DNA from: Zingiber officinale
Taxonomy: Eukaryota; Streptophyta; Magnoliopsida; Zingiberales; Zingiberaceae
DNA: 64,000 bases
Assembly (NCBI RefSeq): GCF_018446385.1
Contig: NC_056001.1
Coordinates: forward strand, 12,642,672 to 12,706,671
Direction of reading: 5' to 3'
Positions within the stretch are counted from its first letter, which is position 1, and each line of letters begins with the position of its first letter. Under the pieces are notes generated by a model, which saw nothing but the letters and a program-made list of their open reading frames with translations, did no database searches and was not told the origin of the DNA. Of the stretch, positions 24,512 through 36,085 are shown piece after piece. A program made the translations under genes and the position numbers.

Positions 24512-24988
24512 CCAACATTCGGTCAACCTCGACCTGTTGGTACTTCATTCCTAGCATCTGGTCACTCCCTTGACCTGCTAGAATTCCCCGCCAAGTGTCC
24601 GGTCAATCCCTTTGACCTACTTGGACTTTCCTCAACACCAGATGTCCGATCATCCCTGATCCATCTGGATTTTCCCTTGCCTGACTTCACTCACCCGGAC
24701 TTTCACCTGGCTTCACTCACCAGGATTTCCACACTGCCTAACATCCCAGTTAGGACTTTCTCACTGCCTGGCTTCACTCACCAGGACTTTCCAACTGCCT
24801 AACATCCCAGTTAGGACTTTCTCACTGCCTGGTTTCACTCACCAGGACTTTCCACCTGCCTAACATCCCAGTTAGGACTTTCCCTCGTGCCAAGCTCCCT
24901 GCTTGGACTTCTCCGTGCCAAGTCTCCATACTTGGACTTTTCCAGTGCCAAGTCTCCATACTTGGACTTTTCCCGTGCCAAGTCTCCA
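24512..24988. repeat. Two-tier hairpin array (LTR of B)
   Basis: Consecutive hairpins, each with an outer and an inner stem: 24512-24540 (CCAACA/TGTTGG and GGTC/GACC), 24551-24581 (CTAGCA/TGCTAG and GGTCA/TGACC), 24591-24624 (CCAAGT/ACTTGG and GGTCAA/TTGACC), 24638-24668 (CCAGATG/CATCTGG and GATCA/TGATC). Simple hairpins follow: CCTGG/CCAGG, CCTAAC/GTTAGG and CCAAGT/ACTTGG, several times each. The same array is at about 29456-29876 plus 30612-30690 in the other LTR. Confidence 0.85.
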
Positions 24989-25267
24989 TACTTGGACTCT
25001 TTCCCGAATCAGGTCAACCAGGTCAACCTTGACCTACGGTTGCACCAATAATCTCCCAAACATCTATTCTTGTCCCATATCAAGAATACAACTCTTCCAC
25101 GAGTGTCAAACATCAAAATACAACTCAACTAGGTCAACCTTGACCTAAGGTTGCACCAACAATCTTCCTAAGTTAAACATCAAAATACAACTCGAGTCAG
25201 GTCAACTCGAGTTAGGTCAAACAGGTCAACCTTGACCTATGGTTGCACCAACAATCTTCCCCTTTTT

Positions 25268-27049
25268 GATGTTTGACAAAACCATAATCAAGTTAGGTTA
25301 ATCCGATAACCTAACTTAGGTTTCCCAATGTTCTTCAATGTTCTTCCTTGAACATTATCTAGAACATTCTCCCATTCTCCAACACTCTCCCCCTTTTTGA
25401 CACACATCAAAAAGAGAGAATCAAGGTCAAGAGTTTCCTCCTAATGAAAGTCCCATACTTTTCATTGAAACTCTAAATTTCCCCCTTGATACTAAACTCA
25501 ACAATCAACTTAGTGGCAATCCTATGTCACTAATCCTCAAAAGTCTTAAGGAGTAAAAACTCCCCCTAAGAGTCAACTCCCCTTGACAATTAGGTAAAAA
25601 CTCCCCCTAAAGGTCAACTCCCCCTTGACCATTGCACCAACAATGTCTTGGAGAGTTTCAAACATTTAGAAACCCGAAACTCAACTCCCAAAAACTGAAA
25701 TTTCAGACACATGCTAAAAATCAGAAACTTGCACGCACTGATCGGTCCTCAGACCGATCAAAAGCCCCCTGGATCGGTCCCCAGACCGATCCATGCTTCA
25801 CTGGATCGGTCCGCAGACCGATCAGGACTTCCCTGGATCGGTCCCCAGACCGATCCAGACTCTGACAGGAGATTTCTGAAATTTCCTTCCCGAAATTCAG
25901 AAACTCCTAGAAAATTCCAGAAAATTCGAAAAATTGTGAAATTTTGAGGATACATTCCTCATAACATATACTATCATGGAAAAATAGTTTTCTATGAAAA
26001 TAACTTCCATTTTTCAATCTTGATACAAAGTTCAAAAACTTTGAAATAGTTCAAGTTTAACTCAACTTTGTATCACAATGTTCAATGATGAATGCAATCA
26101 CTAAGATGGGCTTCATCAAGGTTTTCCAAATCAATTTCAAAATGATTTTAAACCTTTTAATTTAGGACCATAATCTTAGGGCTAAATGTACATGACTTGT
26201 ACACAAGCTTTCCCTATGATCCTCCATTTCTTGAATTAGGCTCATCTAGGTACAAGAACTATGCACCTTGATCCTAATTCATGATCCTAATATCTCACAC
26301 ACATCTAAAGTGTATCAAACACATCCATGACAATTTTGATGTGAGATATGGGTTTAGGTATCTTAGACTAAGGTCTCATGCATTTTCTAAACACAAATTT
26401 GATCTCAATATCAAAATGTGTTTTTCATCCTTAAATCAATTCAATTGATTATTAATGCAAGAGATGATGACATGGCATAAAATGGTATCATAAATGAAGA
26501 CATGTGCCAATGTCATGATGTCATGGCATAAAGTTTGAAACTTAAATAAACATGACATAAAAACTAGCCTAAGCATTATCATGACATTTCAAATGATAAT
26601 AAAACTAAACATGATGTCATGACATGTGAGGGCAAACAATCATGGCAAGATTTAGCATAAATAAATATACCTAGATTACCTATCTAAGTATCCTTAACCA
26701 CTTGGCTAACTTCAAATTTAATCCTAGATTGCCCCAAAATGCCAAAATCCTAATTTTGACACTTCTTGAACTCTAGATTAATTCATGCCACTTAAAGATC
26801 AAATTTATCCTCAAAACTTGGCATGCTTTATTTTCCTCGAGAGTTCTCTAGATTTTCCCAAATTGTGCCAATTGAGATTAAAAATGAAATTTTCAATCTT
26901 TTAGGCACATTTAACTCTTCAAAGGAGTAAATGATAATTCCATTTCATTTTCAAAAGTTCTCAAAACCTTGAAAATGCTCCTTGAGTGTCAATTTCCTCA
27001 AAGTTGGGTTAACTACCCTTCTAATCGGAGTTGACACTCTCTAACCCAT
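25268..27049 (-). other. Non-coding interior of element B (3' side)
   Basis: No frame of note. The stretch has AT-rich sequence and, at 25738-25865, four copies of the GATCGGTC/GACCGATC palindrome also found in the LTR. A full-length Sirevirus would carry pol here; I see none. Confidence 0.6.
25738..25865. repeat. Palindrome array inside element B, outside the LTR
   Basis: Four inverted repeats of the LTR type, such as CTGGATCGGTC, four bases, GACCGATCCAG, lie about 0.5 kb from the LTR in the interior of B. Confidence 0.9.
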
Positions 27050-28492
27050 CTATGGGGTAGAGAAGATGCTCCTAGGAACCCAATACCTATTAGAGCTCAT
27101 TGGGTTCACTAAATATTCACTAGGGATAACTTCCCTAGCAACCCTCCTAATGACCCTCTTAGGCTTTAAAGCCTTGGTCATTTGGGTCTCATCAAGGTCA
27201 ACTATAGGGGTGACTCCCCTTGTGACCTTGGTAATGGTCTTCCTAGCCCTAGGTTTTGTTCTATAATCGAATGAAACATTATGATAAGTGGGCTTGACCA
27301 ATTGGGACTTAGGTTTGTGACTCAAACCTTTCTTGTCCTTGGACTTGGGTTTTTGACCCCTAGACCCTAGAGTCAAATCCTTAAGAGTCTTTTCTAGAGA
27401 GTCAAGTCTTGACCTCAAGACTTGATTTTCTTTCTCTAATACCTCAAGTTTTGATTTATCATTTTTCTTTGAGGTATTCCTAGGCATGTGTCTAGATGAT
27501 TTGGGATTTCTATCTAGATTTTACTTAGCCTTAGATGAGTTAATTCCAGGGTTAGCATTTCTAGAATTGTTCTTATCTAGGCTAACATGCTTGGCTCCTA
27601 AGCACATGTATCGATTTCTAGTGTTAACATGCTTATCATTATTGACAATGGCAATAAGACTACTAGCATGCATCCTACTAGAATTGCAAGAATGAGCTTT
27701 AAATGTTACCTTAGGGATTACCTTAGCTCCCCCTTTACATGTGTTTGGCCTCTTGTCCTTGTGAGGTTGCCTCCCCCTTGGACATTGACTCCTATAGTGT
27801 CCTCGTTGCTTGCATTGGAAGCACACCACGTGCTTCTTGCTCTTGCATGTCGGGACTCCGGCTTCCTTGACCTTTGGTGCCGGTGGAGTCTTTCTAACCC
27901 TCTTTGGACACTTACTCTTGTAGTGCCCAAACTTCCTACACTCAAAACACATTATGTGTAATTTGCTTGAAATCACAGTGTTTGAGTTACCTAGGGTTGT
28001 GGATGTAGATGAGCTTTCTTCTTCATCCCTTCCGGAGGTAGATGCCTCTTCTTGCTCCGATCTTGAACAAGAGCTCTCCTCCTCTTCTTCCTTGGATGTT
28101 GAGTAGCCCTCAACTCCCAATTTGCTTCCTCCATGATGTGAGCTACTTGGCTCACTAGGCTCCTTTTCATGGAATTTTGCCAAATTATTCCACAATTCCT
28201 TGGCGTTGTTGTACCTATCTATCTTGCACAAAACATTATTAGATAAAGCAAATTCAATAATTTTTGTTACCTCGTCATTGATTTCGGATTGTCGGATTTG
28301 CTCTTTCGTCCACTCCTTCTTCTTGATAGGTTTTCCTTCCTCATCCATCGGAGGGAAAAACCCTTCTTGTACACAAAACCAATTCAACATATTAGTCCTA
28401 AGAAAATACATCATCCTTACCTTCCAATATGTGAAGTTGTCGTGAGACTCGTAGAAGGGTTGAATCGTGACATCTTCTCCATAGAGATCCAT
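27050..28492 (-). pseudogene. gag of element B, one in-frame stop
   Basis: The minus-strand frame of about 480 codons starts MDLYGEDVTIQPF at 28492. The N-terminal copia-type gag domain has FTYWKVRMMYFLR and NAKELWNNLAKFHE. Two CCHC knuckles follow (CFECRKFGHYKSKC and CFQCKQRGHYRSQC), then a serine-rich stretch, basic segments and a coiled coil (LEVLEKENQVLRSRLDSLEK). It closes with EYLVNPMSSNRYWVP. The frame is open except for a TAA at 27521-27523. No pol frame follows on the minus strand before the purine tract. Confidence 0.88.
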
Positions 28493-29878
28493 CTCTAGCC
28501 CGTGCTCCCCCGGGTGTTGATCCGTCGAAGAGCGGCCTCACTCTGATACCACTTATTGGGATCGTTCGTACTCGGCTAGAGAGGGGGGGTGTGAATAGCC
28601 GCCCCAAATTCTCGCGTTCTTCCTACAGTTAGGGTTAGTCGCAGCGGAAATACAAGGAAGAAACTAAGGAGAAGAAAAACAAACCGATGTAACGAGGTTC
28701 GGAGATGAACTCCTACTCCTCGGCATGTCCGTAAGGTGGACGAAGCCTACCAATCCGTCGGTGGATGAGTCCCCGGAGAACCGGGTAAATATGAGCTCCT
28801 TATGGGTGGAGAAACCTCGCCACAACTACTTCTTGCAACAGCAAGATAAGGAGTACAAATACAAGAGAAGCAAGAAGTAAATACACAGCAAATGTAAACA
28901 ACCCTTGCCTTCTTGTCGACTGTTGAAGAAGCAACAGCTTCTCAGACGCCAACCACAGCAGCAGCTCAGTCAGAGTCCCAGCCGAAGGAAGAAGCTCACG
29001 CGAAGCTTGCGAAGAAGAGCTCAACAAAGCTCAAGCACCAGAACAGCAGCTCTGTAGCCGAAGAGAAGAGAAAGAAGCAGCAGCACAGAAGATGCCCTCG
29101 TCTCCTTTATACCTGCGAAGAAGAAACAGCGAAGAAACTAGCCATTGCGTTGCAACGGCTAGAATCCTGATCGGTCCCCCGATCGTCGGTCTGCACGTAA
29201 ACATGCGTACTACGTCGATCGTGGACCGATCAAACATACCGGATCGGTCCACAGACCGATCCCAACTCTTGGCTTTGAAGCTCTTCCTTCCGCGACATCG
29301 TCTCCTGATCGGTCGCCACGACCGATCAGGGAAGCTCCTGATCGGTCCACAGACCGATCATGCGTCTTTCTCGCGGCTACTGATCACCTTCTGATCGGTC
29401 ACCAGACCGATCAGATAACTAGTGACTTGGTTTTTGCCCAGACCAAGTCCCAAGCCTTCCAAACCAACATTCGGTCAACCTCGACCTGTTGGTACTTTAT
29501 TCCTAGCATCTGGTCACTCCCTTGACCTGCTAGAATTCCCCGCCAAGTGTCCGGTCAATCCCTTTGACCTACTTGGACTTTCCTCAACACCAGATGTCCG
29601 ATCATCCCTGATCCATCTGGATTTTCCCTTGCCTGACTTCACTCACCCGGACTTTCACCTGGCTTCACTCACCAGGATTTCCACACTGCCTAACATCCCA
29701 GTTAGGACTTTCTCACTGCCTGGCTTCACTCACCTGGACTTTCCAACTGCCTAACATCCCAGTTAGGACTTTCCCACTGCCTGGTTTCACTCACCAGGAC
29801 TTTCCACCTGCCTAACATCCCAGTTAGGACTTTCCCTCGTGCCAAGCTCCCTGCTTGGACTTCTCCGTGCCAAGTTTC

Positions 29879-30611
29879 TGTTGGGGTTGCAAGGTTGCAA
29901 ACATAGTCCCATATTGAAAACACATGGAAAAGATCATGGGTTTATAAGAAAAAAATATCTCCATTGGCATGAGGCCTTTTGGGGAGAGCCCAAGAGTAAA
30001 ACCATGAGGGCTTAGGCCCAAAGTGGATAATATCATGCTATTGTGGAGATATCTAAATTCTTTTCGATCCTACAATTGGTATCAGAGCCCGGACTGCCAG
30101 AAGGTTTAACCGCCGACTGTGCACAAGAGCTATGGTCTGATTGAACCACGTGAGTACAATATTGACCTCGAACAAAGAAAGTGGGGGCTCCTATGTTCGG
30201 ATCAAGAGGACCAGACACTAGACAGGAAGTCTTAGTAGGTCGGGTGGACCGAGGGGCAGGAAGTCCTAGTTGCGGCTAGGCAAGGAAGTCCTAGTAGGTC
30301 GGGTAGACCGAGGGGCAGGAAATCCTAGTAGGTCGAGTAGACCGAGGGGCAGGAAGACCTGGTGGTTCGAGGATCGGACGTGGGAAGCTCATGGTCCTTT
30401 GTTTGAGAGGAGGATTGTTGGGGTTGCAAGGTTGCAAACATAGTCCCATATTGAAAACACATGGAAAAGATCATGGGTTTATAAGAAAAAGATATCTCCA
30501 TTGGCATGAGGCCTTTTGGGGAGAGCCCAAGAGTAAAACCATGAGGGCTTAGGCCCAAAGTGGACAATATCATGCTATTGTGGAGATATCTAAATTTTTT
30601 TCGATCCTACA
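29879..30611 (+). mobile_element. Element D: complete TRIM, nested in B
   Basis: This is a terminal-repeat retrotransposon in miniature, 733 bp. LTRs of 196 bp (29879-30074 and 30416-30611) start TGTTGGGGTTGC and end CGATCCTACA; I count three differences between them. The primer site TGGTATCAGAGCCC is at 30077-30090. A purine tract GTTTGAGAGGAGGAT is at 30401-30415. The target duplication is GTTTC (29874-29878, 30612-30616). No coding capacity. D interrupts one hairpin of element B's LTR. Confidence 0.95.
30224..30360. repeat. Tandem repeats in the TRIM interior
   Basis: Three to four imperfect ~40 bp units built on GGAAGTCCTAGTAGGTCGGG and ACCGAGGGGCA fill the short interior of D. Confidence 0.8.
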
Positions 30612-30934
30612 GTTTCCATACTTGGACTTTTCCAGTGCCAAGTCTCCATACTTGGACTTTTCCCGTGCCAAGTCTCCATACTTGGACTCTTTCCCGAATC
30701 AGGTCAACCAGGTCAACCTTGACCTACGGTTGCACCAATAATCTCCCAAACATCTATTCTTGTCCCATATCAAGAATACAACTCTTCCACGAGTGTCAAA
30801 CATCAAAATACAACTCAACTAGGTCAACCTTGACCTAAGGTTGCACCAACAATCTTCCTAAGTCAAACATCAAAATACAACTCGAGTCAGGTCAACCAGG
30901 TCAACATTGACCTATGGTTGCACCAACAATCATT

Positions 30935-30947
30935 TGGTATCAGAGCC
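30935..30947 (+). other. Primer-binding site of element A (tRNA-Met type)
   Basis: TGGTATCAGAGCC, complementary to the 3' end of initiator tRNA-Met. It is separated from its own 5' LTR by the 11.3 kb insertion of element B; the right copy of B's target duplication (ATCAT, 30929-30933) sits directly before it. Confidence 0.9.
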
Positions 30948-31501
30948 TTGACTCCTTGATTTCCAGGTTTGTGTCTTGTTTTCATCTTTGTTATTGTCCA
31001 TCTTTGTTGATCTCTTTGTCCCTATCCATTGTAAATTTCTATTCACTATTTAGGTCCTCAACTAAAAAAAAAAGAAAATTCAGAAAAAAAGAGGAATCAT
31101 TAGTCATTGGTTTCTGATTAAAAAAAAAGAAAAAAAAGGAGGATTTGTGAATTGAAAGGACTCAATATTCTTTCTTTATGAAATCTGAATTTAAAGATAT
31201 TCATTTCATTGCTCTTGATCATTGCTGAATTTCTCGTTTTATCCGTTTATTTCTCTTGTTGGTTTCTTGTTCACTTGATTGTCTACTTGCTGTCTTGAGA
31301 AAGACATTGATAAGGTTCTTTCCTTAAGAGTTTATAAGGAAGCTGAGTGGATAAATTTGAGTGCAACCACATGAGTATAGTGGTGAGGTCCGTCTAACAT
31401 TTCTTTTGTAATTTTCCTTGTCATCTCCTTTTTTTTCATTTTGCAAGCATAAGTGGGGAAAAATCACCTCATTCCCCTAGCGAGATCTTAATAGGCTTCA
31501 A

Positions 31502-34500
31502 ATGGAAGCACTTACTCAACAATTTGAAAGAATGTTTCAAAGACAACTTGAAGAAATACACGAAAGTATGGACCGACTTGAAGGAGAAAATGTTTCCAAC
31601 CATGGGGGCAATTCTAATCATGAAGAATCTCATCAAAGTGACCCATTATGTGATTCACCAAGAGAAAGAAGGAGGCATGAAGGGGGAAGAAGACGTGAGA
31701 GAGGAGGTAGAGACCATAGACGAGAAGATGATCTAGGAGGTGTGAAAGTCCAGATACCTTCCTTCCAAGGGAGGAATGACCCCGAAACATATCTTGAGTG
31801 GGAGATGAAAATAGAGCAAATCTTCTCATGCCACAATTACAATGATGCAAAGAAAGTAAAGGTGGCTGCCCTTGAGTTCACCGATTATGCCTTAATTTGG
31901 TGGGATCAATTGCAAAAAGAGAGAAGAAGGTATGGAGAGCATCCTATCAACACTTGGGACGAAATGAAGACTTTGATGAGAAGGAGATTTGTGCCTTCCC
32001 ACTACCACAGGGAATTGCACAACAAATTGCAAAGACTCACCCAAGGGAGTAGGAGTGTGGATGATTACTACAAGGAGATGGAGGTGGCTTTGAGTAGAGC
32101 CAATATTGTGGAGGATAAGGAAGCTACCATGGCTCGGTTTCTCCATGGCCTAAACCGAGATATTGAGACATTGTGGAGTTACAACATTATGTGGAGCTTG
32201 ATGACTTAGTGCATCAAGCAATGGAAATAGAGCAACAATTAAAGAGAAAGGGCGTTATGAAGAAATCCTCTTCTCCAAACTACTCTTCAAGTTGGAAGGA
32301 CAAGCCAAAGAAGGAGGGTTCTTCTTCAAATTCTAAGGAGGTAGCAAGCACTAAGAAGCCTATTCATACTACCTCTTTTTCCACTTATAAGAGTAGGGAT
32401 ATCAAGTGTTTTAGGTGTTTGGGAAAAGGTCATATTGCATCTGAATGCCCGAATAAGAAGACTATGGTGGTGAGGGATAATGGGAGTATCTCTAGTGAAG
32501 AAATTTCTTCTCATTCCTCTTCCTAAAGCGATGAGGAAAATGATGGAGCAGCCTATGCGCAAGATGGAGATCTCTTGGTGGTTAGGAGATTATTGGGAAG
32601 CCAAGCCAAGGAGCATGAGGAGGATCAAAGAGAAAATATTTTTCGTATCCGCTGCCTTATTCAAGGTAAGACATACTCTATGATCATTGATGGTGGAAGT
32701 TGTACCCATGTGGCAAGCACTAGGTTGGTCACCAAACTCAACCTTAAGACTACACCACATGCAAGGCCATATAAACTCCAATGGCTAAGTAATAGTGGTG
32801 AATTGGTAGTGAACCAACAAGTGTTGATTAATTTCTCCATTGGCAAATATGAAGATCACGTTCTATGTGATATTGTGCCTATGGAGGCAAGCCACATTCT
32901 TCTTGGAAGACCTTGGCAGTTTGATAGGCGAGCTCATCATGATGGATTCTCTAACAAGTTCTCTTTTGTCCACAATTCTTGCAAAGTCATACTTGTACTG
33001 TTATCACCTAGGGAGGTTTGTGAAGATTAAATAAAAATGAGAGAGAAAAGAGAAAAAGAAATAGTGTGTGAAAAAAAAATACTTGATTTTGAGGACAAAA
33101 TTCAAAAGAAAAGAGAGAATGAGGAAAAGAAAGAGAGAAAAATAGAAATTTTTTTTACAAGAGGAAGTGAGGCGAAGAAAGCTTATTTGACAAGGCAGCC
33201 TATATTTCTTCTTTTGTGCAAGGAAACTTGCTTGGAATCTAATACTAACTCCTTGCCTAGTGATGTTGTTGTTATTTTGCAGGATTTTGAGGATGTGTTT
33301 CCTAAGGAAGTACCTCACGGTTTGCCTCCAATGAGAGGGATTGAACATCAAATAGACCTTATTCCTGGCACTTCTCTGCCCAATAGGTCAGCTTATAGGA
33401 GCAACCCTCAAAAAACAAAGGAGATACAAAATCAAGTAAAGGAGTTATTCCAAAAAGGATGGGTCAGAGAAAGTTTAAGTCCTTGTGCTGTACCCGTAAT
33501 TCTAGTGCCTAAAAAGGATGGATCATGGAGGATGTGCACTGACTGTAGAGCCATCAACAACATCACAATTCGATATAGACATCTTATCCCTAGACTTGAT
33601 GATTTGCTTAATGAATTGCATGGTGCTTGGTTCTTTTCTAAAATTGATTTGAAAAGTGGGTACCATCAAATTAGGATAAGGGAAGGGGATGAATAGAAAA
33701 TAGCTTTCAAAACCAAATATGGATTGTATGAATGGTTGATAATGCCTTTTGGGTTAACTAATGCACCAAGCACTTTTATGAGGCTTATGAACCATGTCTT
33801 ACGAGAATTTCTTGAAAAATTTATGGTAGTATACTTTGATGATATTTTGGTATATTACAAGAGTTTTGTTGAGCATATTGCACATCTCCAATCTGTCTTG
33901 CATGTCCTTAGAAAGGAAAAACTATATGCTAACTTGGAAAAGTGTTCTCTTTGCACTAATCATGTGGTTTTTCTTGGTTTTGTCATAAGTTCTAAAGGAG
34001 TGCAGGTTGATAAAGGGAAAGTTAAGGCCATTAGAGATTGGCCAACTCCAAAAACTGTGAGTGAGGTTAGGAGCTTCCATGGGTTGGCAAGTTTCTATAG
34101 GAGGTTTGTGAAGGATTTCAGCACAGTGGCAGCACCCCTAAATGAAATTATTAAGAAAAACATGGGTTTTAGATGGGGAGAGAATCAAGAAAATGCATTT
34201 CAAACACTTAAGGATAAACTCACACATGCACCCATTCTTGCTTTACTTGATTTTTTCAAATCATTTGAGATTGAATGTGATGCATCTCATGTGGGTATTA
34301 GGGCTATTTTACTTCAAGATGGTCATCCCATTGCATATTTTAGTGAGAAACTAAGTGGCGCCACTCTCAACTATTCCACTTATGATATAGAATTGTATGC
34401 ACTTGTTAGAGCATTGCAAATATGGCAGCATTATCTTTTGCCTAAAGAATTTGTCATTCATAGTGATCATGAATCTTTGAAGTATTTGAAAGGGCAAGAG

Positions 34501-36085
34501 AAGCTCAACAAAAGGTATGCCAAATGGGTCGAATTTCTTGAACAATTTCCTTATGTGATTAAGCATAAGCAAGGAAAGGTAAATGTTGTAGCAAATGCAC
34601 TTTCAAGAAGGTATAACTTGTTAGCTACACTTTAAACTAAATTGCTTAGCTTTGAATATATTAAGGAATTGTATGTACATGATAATGAGTTTTCCCAATT
34701 ATATGCTACGTGTGAAAAGAAATCACAAAATGGGCTTGTTAGGCATGACAACTATTTGTTTAAGAATAACAGACTTTGTGTGCCTAGAGGATCCATGCGT
34801 AAATTGCTAGTTAGGGAAGCACATGAGGGGGGTTTAATGGGACACTTTGGGGTTCAAAAGACCTTAGAAATGCTGCTTGAACATTTTCATTGGCCACACA
34901 TGAAACACGATGTGCAGAAATTTTGTACACGGTGCATTGTGTGTAGAAAAGCAAAATCTAAGACATTACCTCATGGACTTTACACGCCTTTGCCTATTCC
35001 TAATTTTCTTTGGACTGACTTGTCTATGAATTTTTTTTAGGGCTACCACGTACTAAAAAAGGTAAGGACTCCATTTTTGTGGTAGTTGATAGATTCTCCA
35101 AGATGACACACTTCATACCTTGCTACAAAGTGGATGATGCAACTCATGTGGCATATTTGTTTTTCAAAGAGGTGGTAAGACTTCATGGCATGCCTAGGAG
35201 CATTGTTTCAGATCGTGACACCAAATTTTTAAGCCATTTTTGGAGGACCTTATGAAACAAGCTGGGAACAAAGCTTCTCTTCTCCACCACATGTCACCCA
35301 CAAACTAACGACCAGACTGAGGTGGTAAATAGGACACTTTCTACTCTTCTTAGAGCAATTATTAAGAACATTAAATCTTAGGAAGAATGCTTACCTCATG
35401 TTGATTTGCTTATAATAGGGCGGTCCATTCTACTACTCAATTTTCTCCTTTTGAGATTGTTTATGGGTTCAATCCACTAACACCTCTTGATTTGCTTCCT
35501 TTACCTAACACTTCTTCTTTAGTTCACAAGGATGGCAAAACAAAGGCAGAATATGTGAAGAAGCTTCATGAGCAAGTTAAAACTCAAATTGAGAAGAAAA
35601 TAGAGCAATATGCAAATCGAGCCAATAAAGGGAGGAAAAGAGTTGTCCTTGAACCCGATGATTGGGTGTGGGTTCATATGAGGAAGGAACAGTTTCCTAC
35701 CCAAAGGAAATCAAAGCTTCAACCAAGAGGAGATGGACCATTCCAAGTGTTGGAAAGAATTAATGACAATTCTTACAAAATTGATTTACCAGGTGAGTAT
35801 GGTGTTAGTGCAACATTTAATGTGGTTGATTTGAGTCCTTTTGATGTAGGTGATGAAGACCTAAATTTGAGGACGAATTCACCTAAAGGAGGGAATGATG
35901 TGAGCCAAGAAGAGGCATTGAAGGGAATTGGGGGACCCGTGACAAGGTCCAAGACTAAGAGAATGAAGCAAGTTTTGGAAGACTTAATAATAGGGCTCAA
36001 GGAAAAGGATGATCAATACACAAAGGAGGCAACAACTAAATGGATCACATTCCTTCAAATTGAAAGTGAAATTGGACCAATATGA
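31502..36085 (+). pseudogene. gag-pol of element A, with several stops
   Basis: Domains in order: gag (31502-32209), CCHC knuckle CFRCLGKGHIASEC (32410-32451), aspartic protease with IIDGGSC (about 32683), reverse transcriptase 33280-34100 with YFDDIL (33835), RNase H (IECDASHVG near 34270, [10 protein letters not shown] near 34460), integrase zinc region (HEGGLMGH...CTRCIVC, 34820-34950) and part of the integrase core ([12 protein letters not shown] near 35080, IVSDRDTKF near 35207). The C-terminal part (35492-36085) ends in GPVTRSKTKRMKQ inside the LTR. Breaks: a frame change near 32200, a stop at 32524-32526, TAG at 33694-33696 in the RT, TAA at 34633-34635, a shift at the T-run near 35035, and more stops at 35250-35420. 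No active protein is expected. Confidence 0.9.

Larger units (their letters stand above)
19618..25253 (-). repeat. 3' LTR of element B, interrupted by element C
   Basis: About 1.7 kb of LTR sequence remains once C (20160-24108 plus one CTTTA copy) is discounted. The matching copy is 28554-30928. C landed in the minus-strand TATA box region: the intact copy reads TATAAAGG at 29111-29104. Confidence 0.9.
19618..30928 (-). mobile_element. Element B: gag-only Sirevirus-like LTR retrotransposon
   Basis: On the minus strand the element runs from TGTTGGTGCAACC at 30928 to CCCAACA at 19618. It is bordered by the target duplication ATCAT (19613-19617, 30929-30933). The minus-strand 5' LTR is 30928-28554, the primer site TGGTATCAGAGTGAGG is 28551-28536, gag is 28492-27050, a purine tract (AAAAAGGGGAAGAT) is 25267-25254 and the 3' LTR is 25253-19618. 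The LTRs carry later insertions D (29879-30611) and C (20160-24108). There is no protease, integrase or RT, so B is non-autonomous. The primer site, G-rich tract and LTR wording resemble Sirevirus/SIRE copia elements. Confidence 0.92.
28554..30928 (-). repeat. 5' LTR of element B, interrupted by TRIM D
   Basis: On the minus strand this is the promoter-bearing LTR. It contains TATAAAGG at 29111-29104 and ends in AGTACGAACGATCCCAATA next to the primer site. D (29879-30611) lies inside. Compared with the other LTR, a block around 29170-29230 has diverged or been rearranged. Confidence 0.9.

Noticed and set aside
33004-33351. Minus-strand ORF of 115 codons
   Set aside because: It is a shadow opposite the gag-pol frame of element A.
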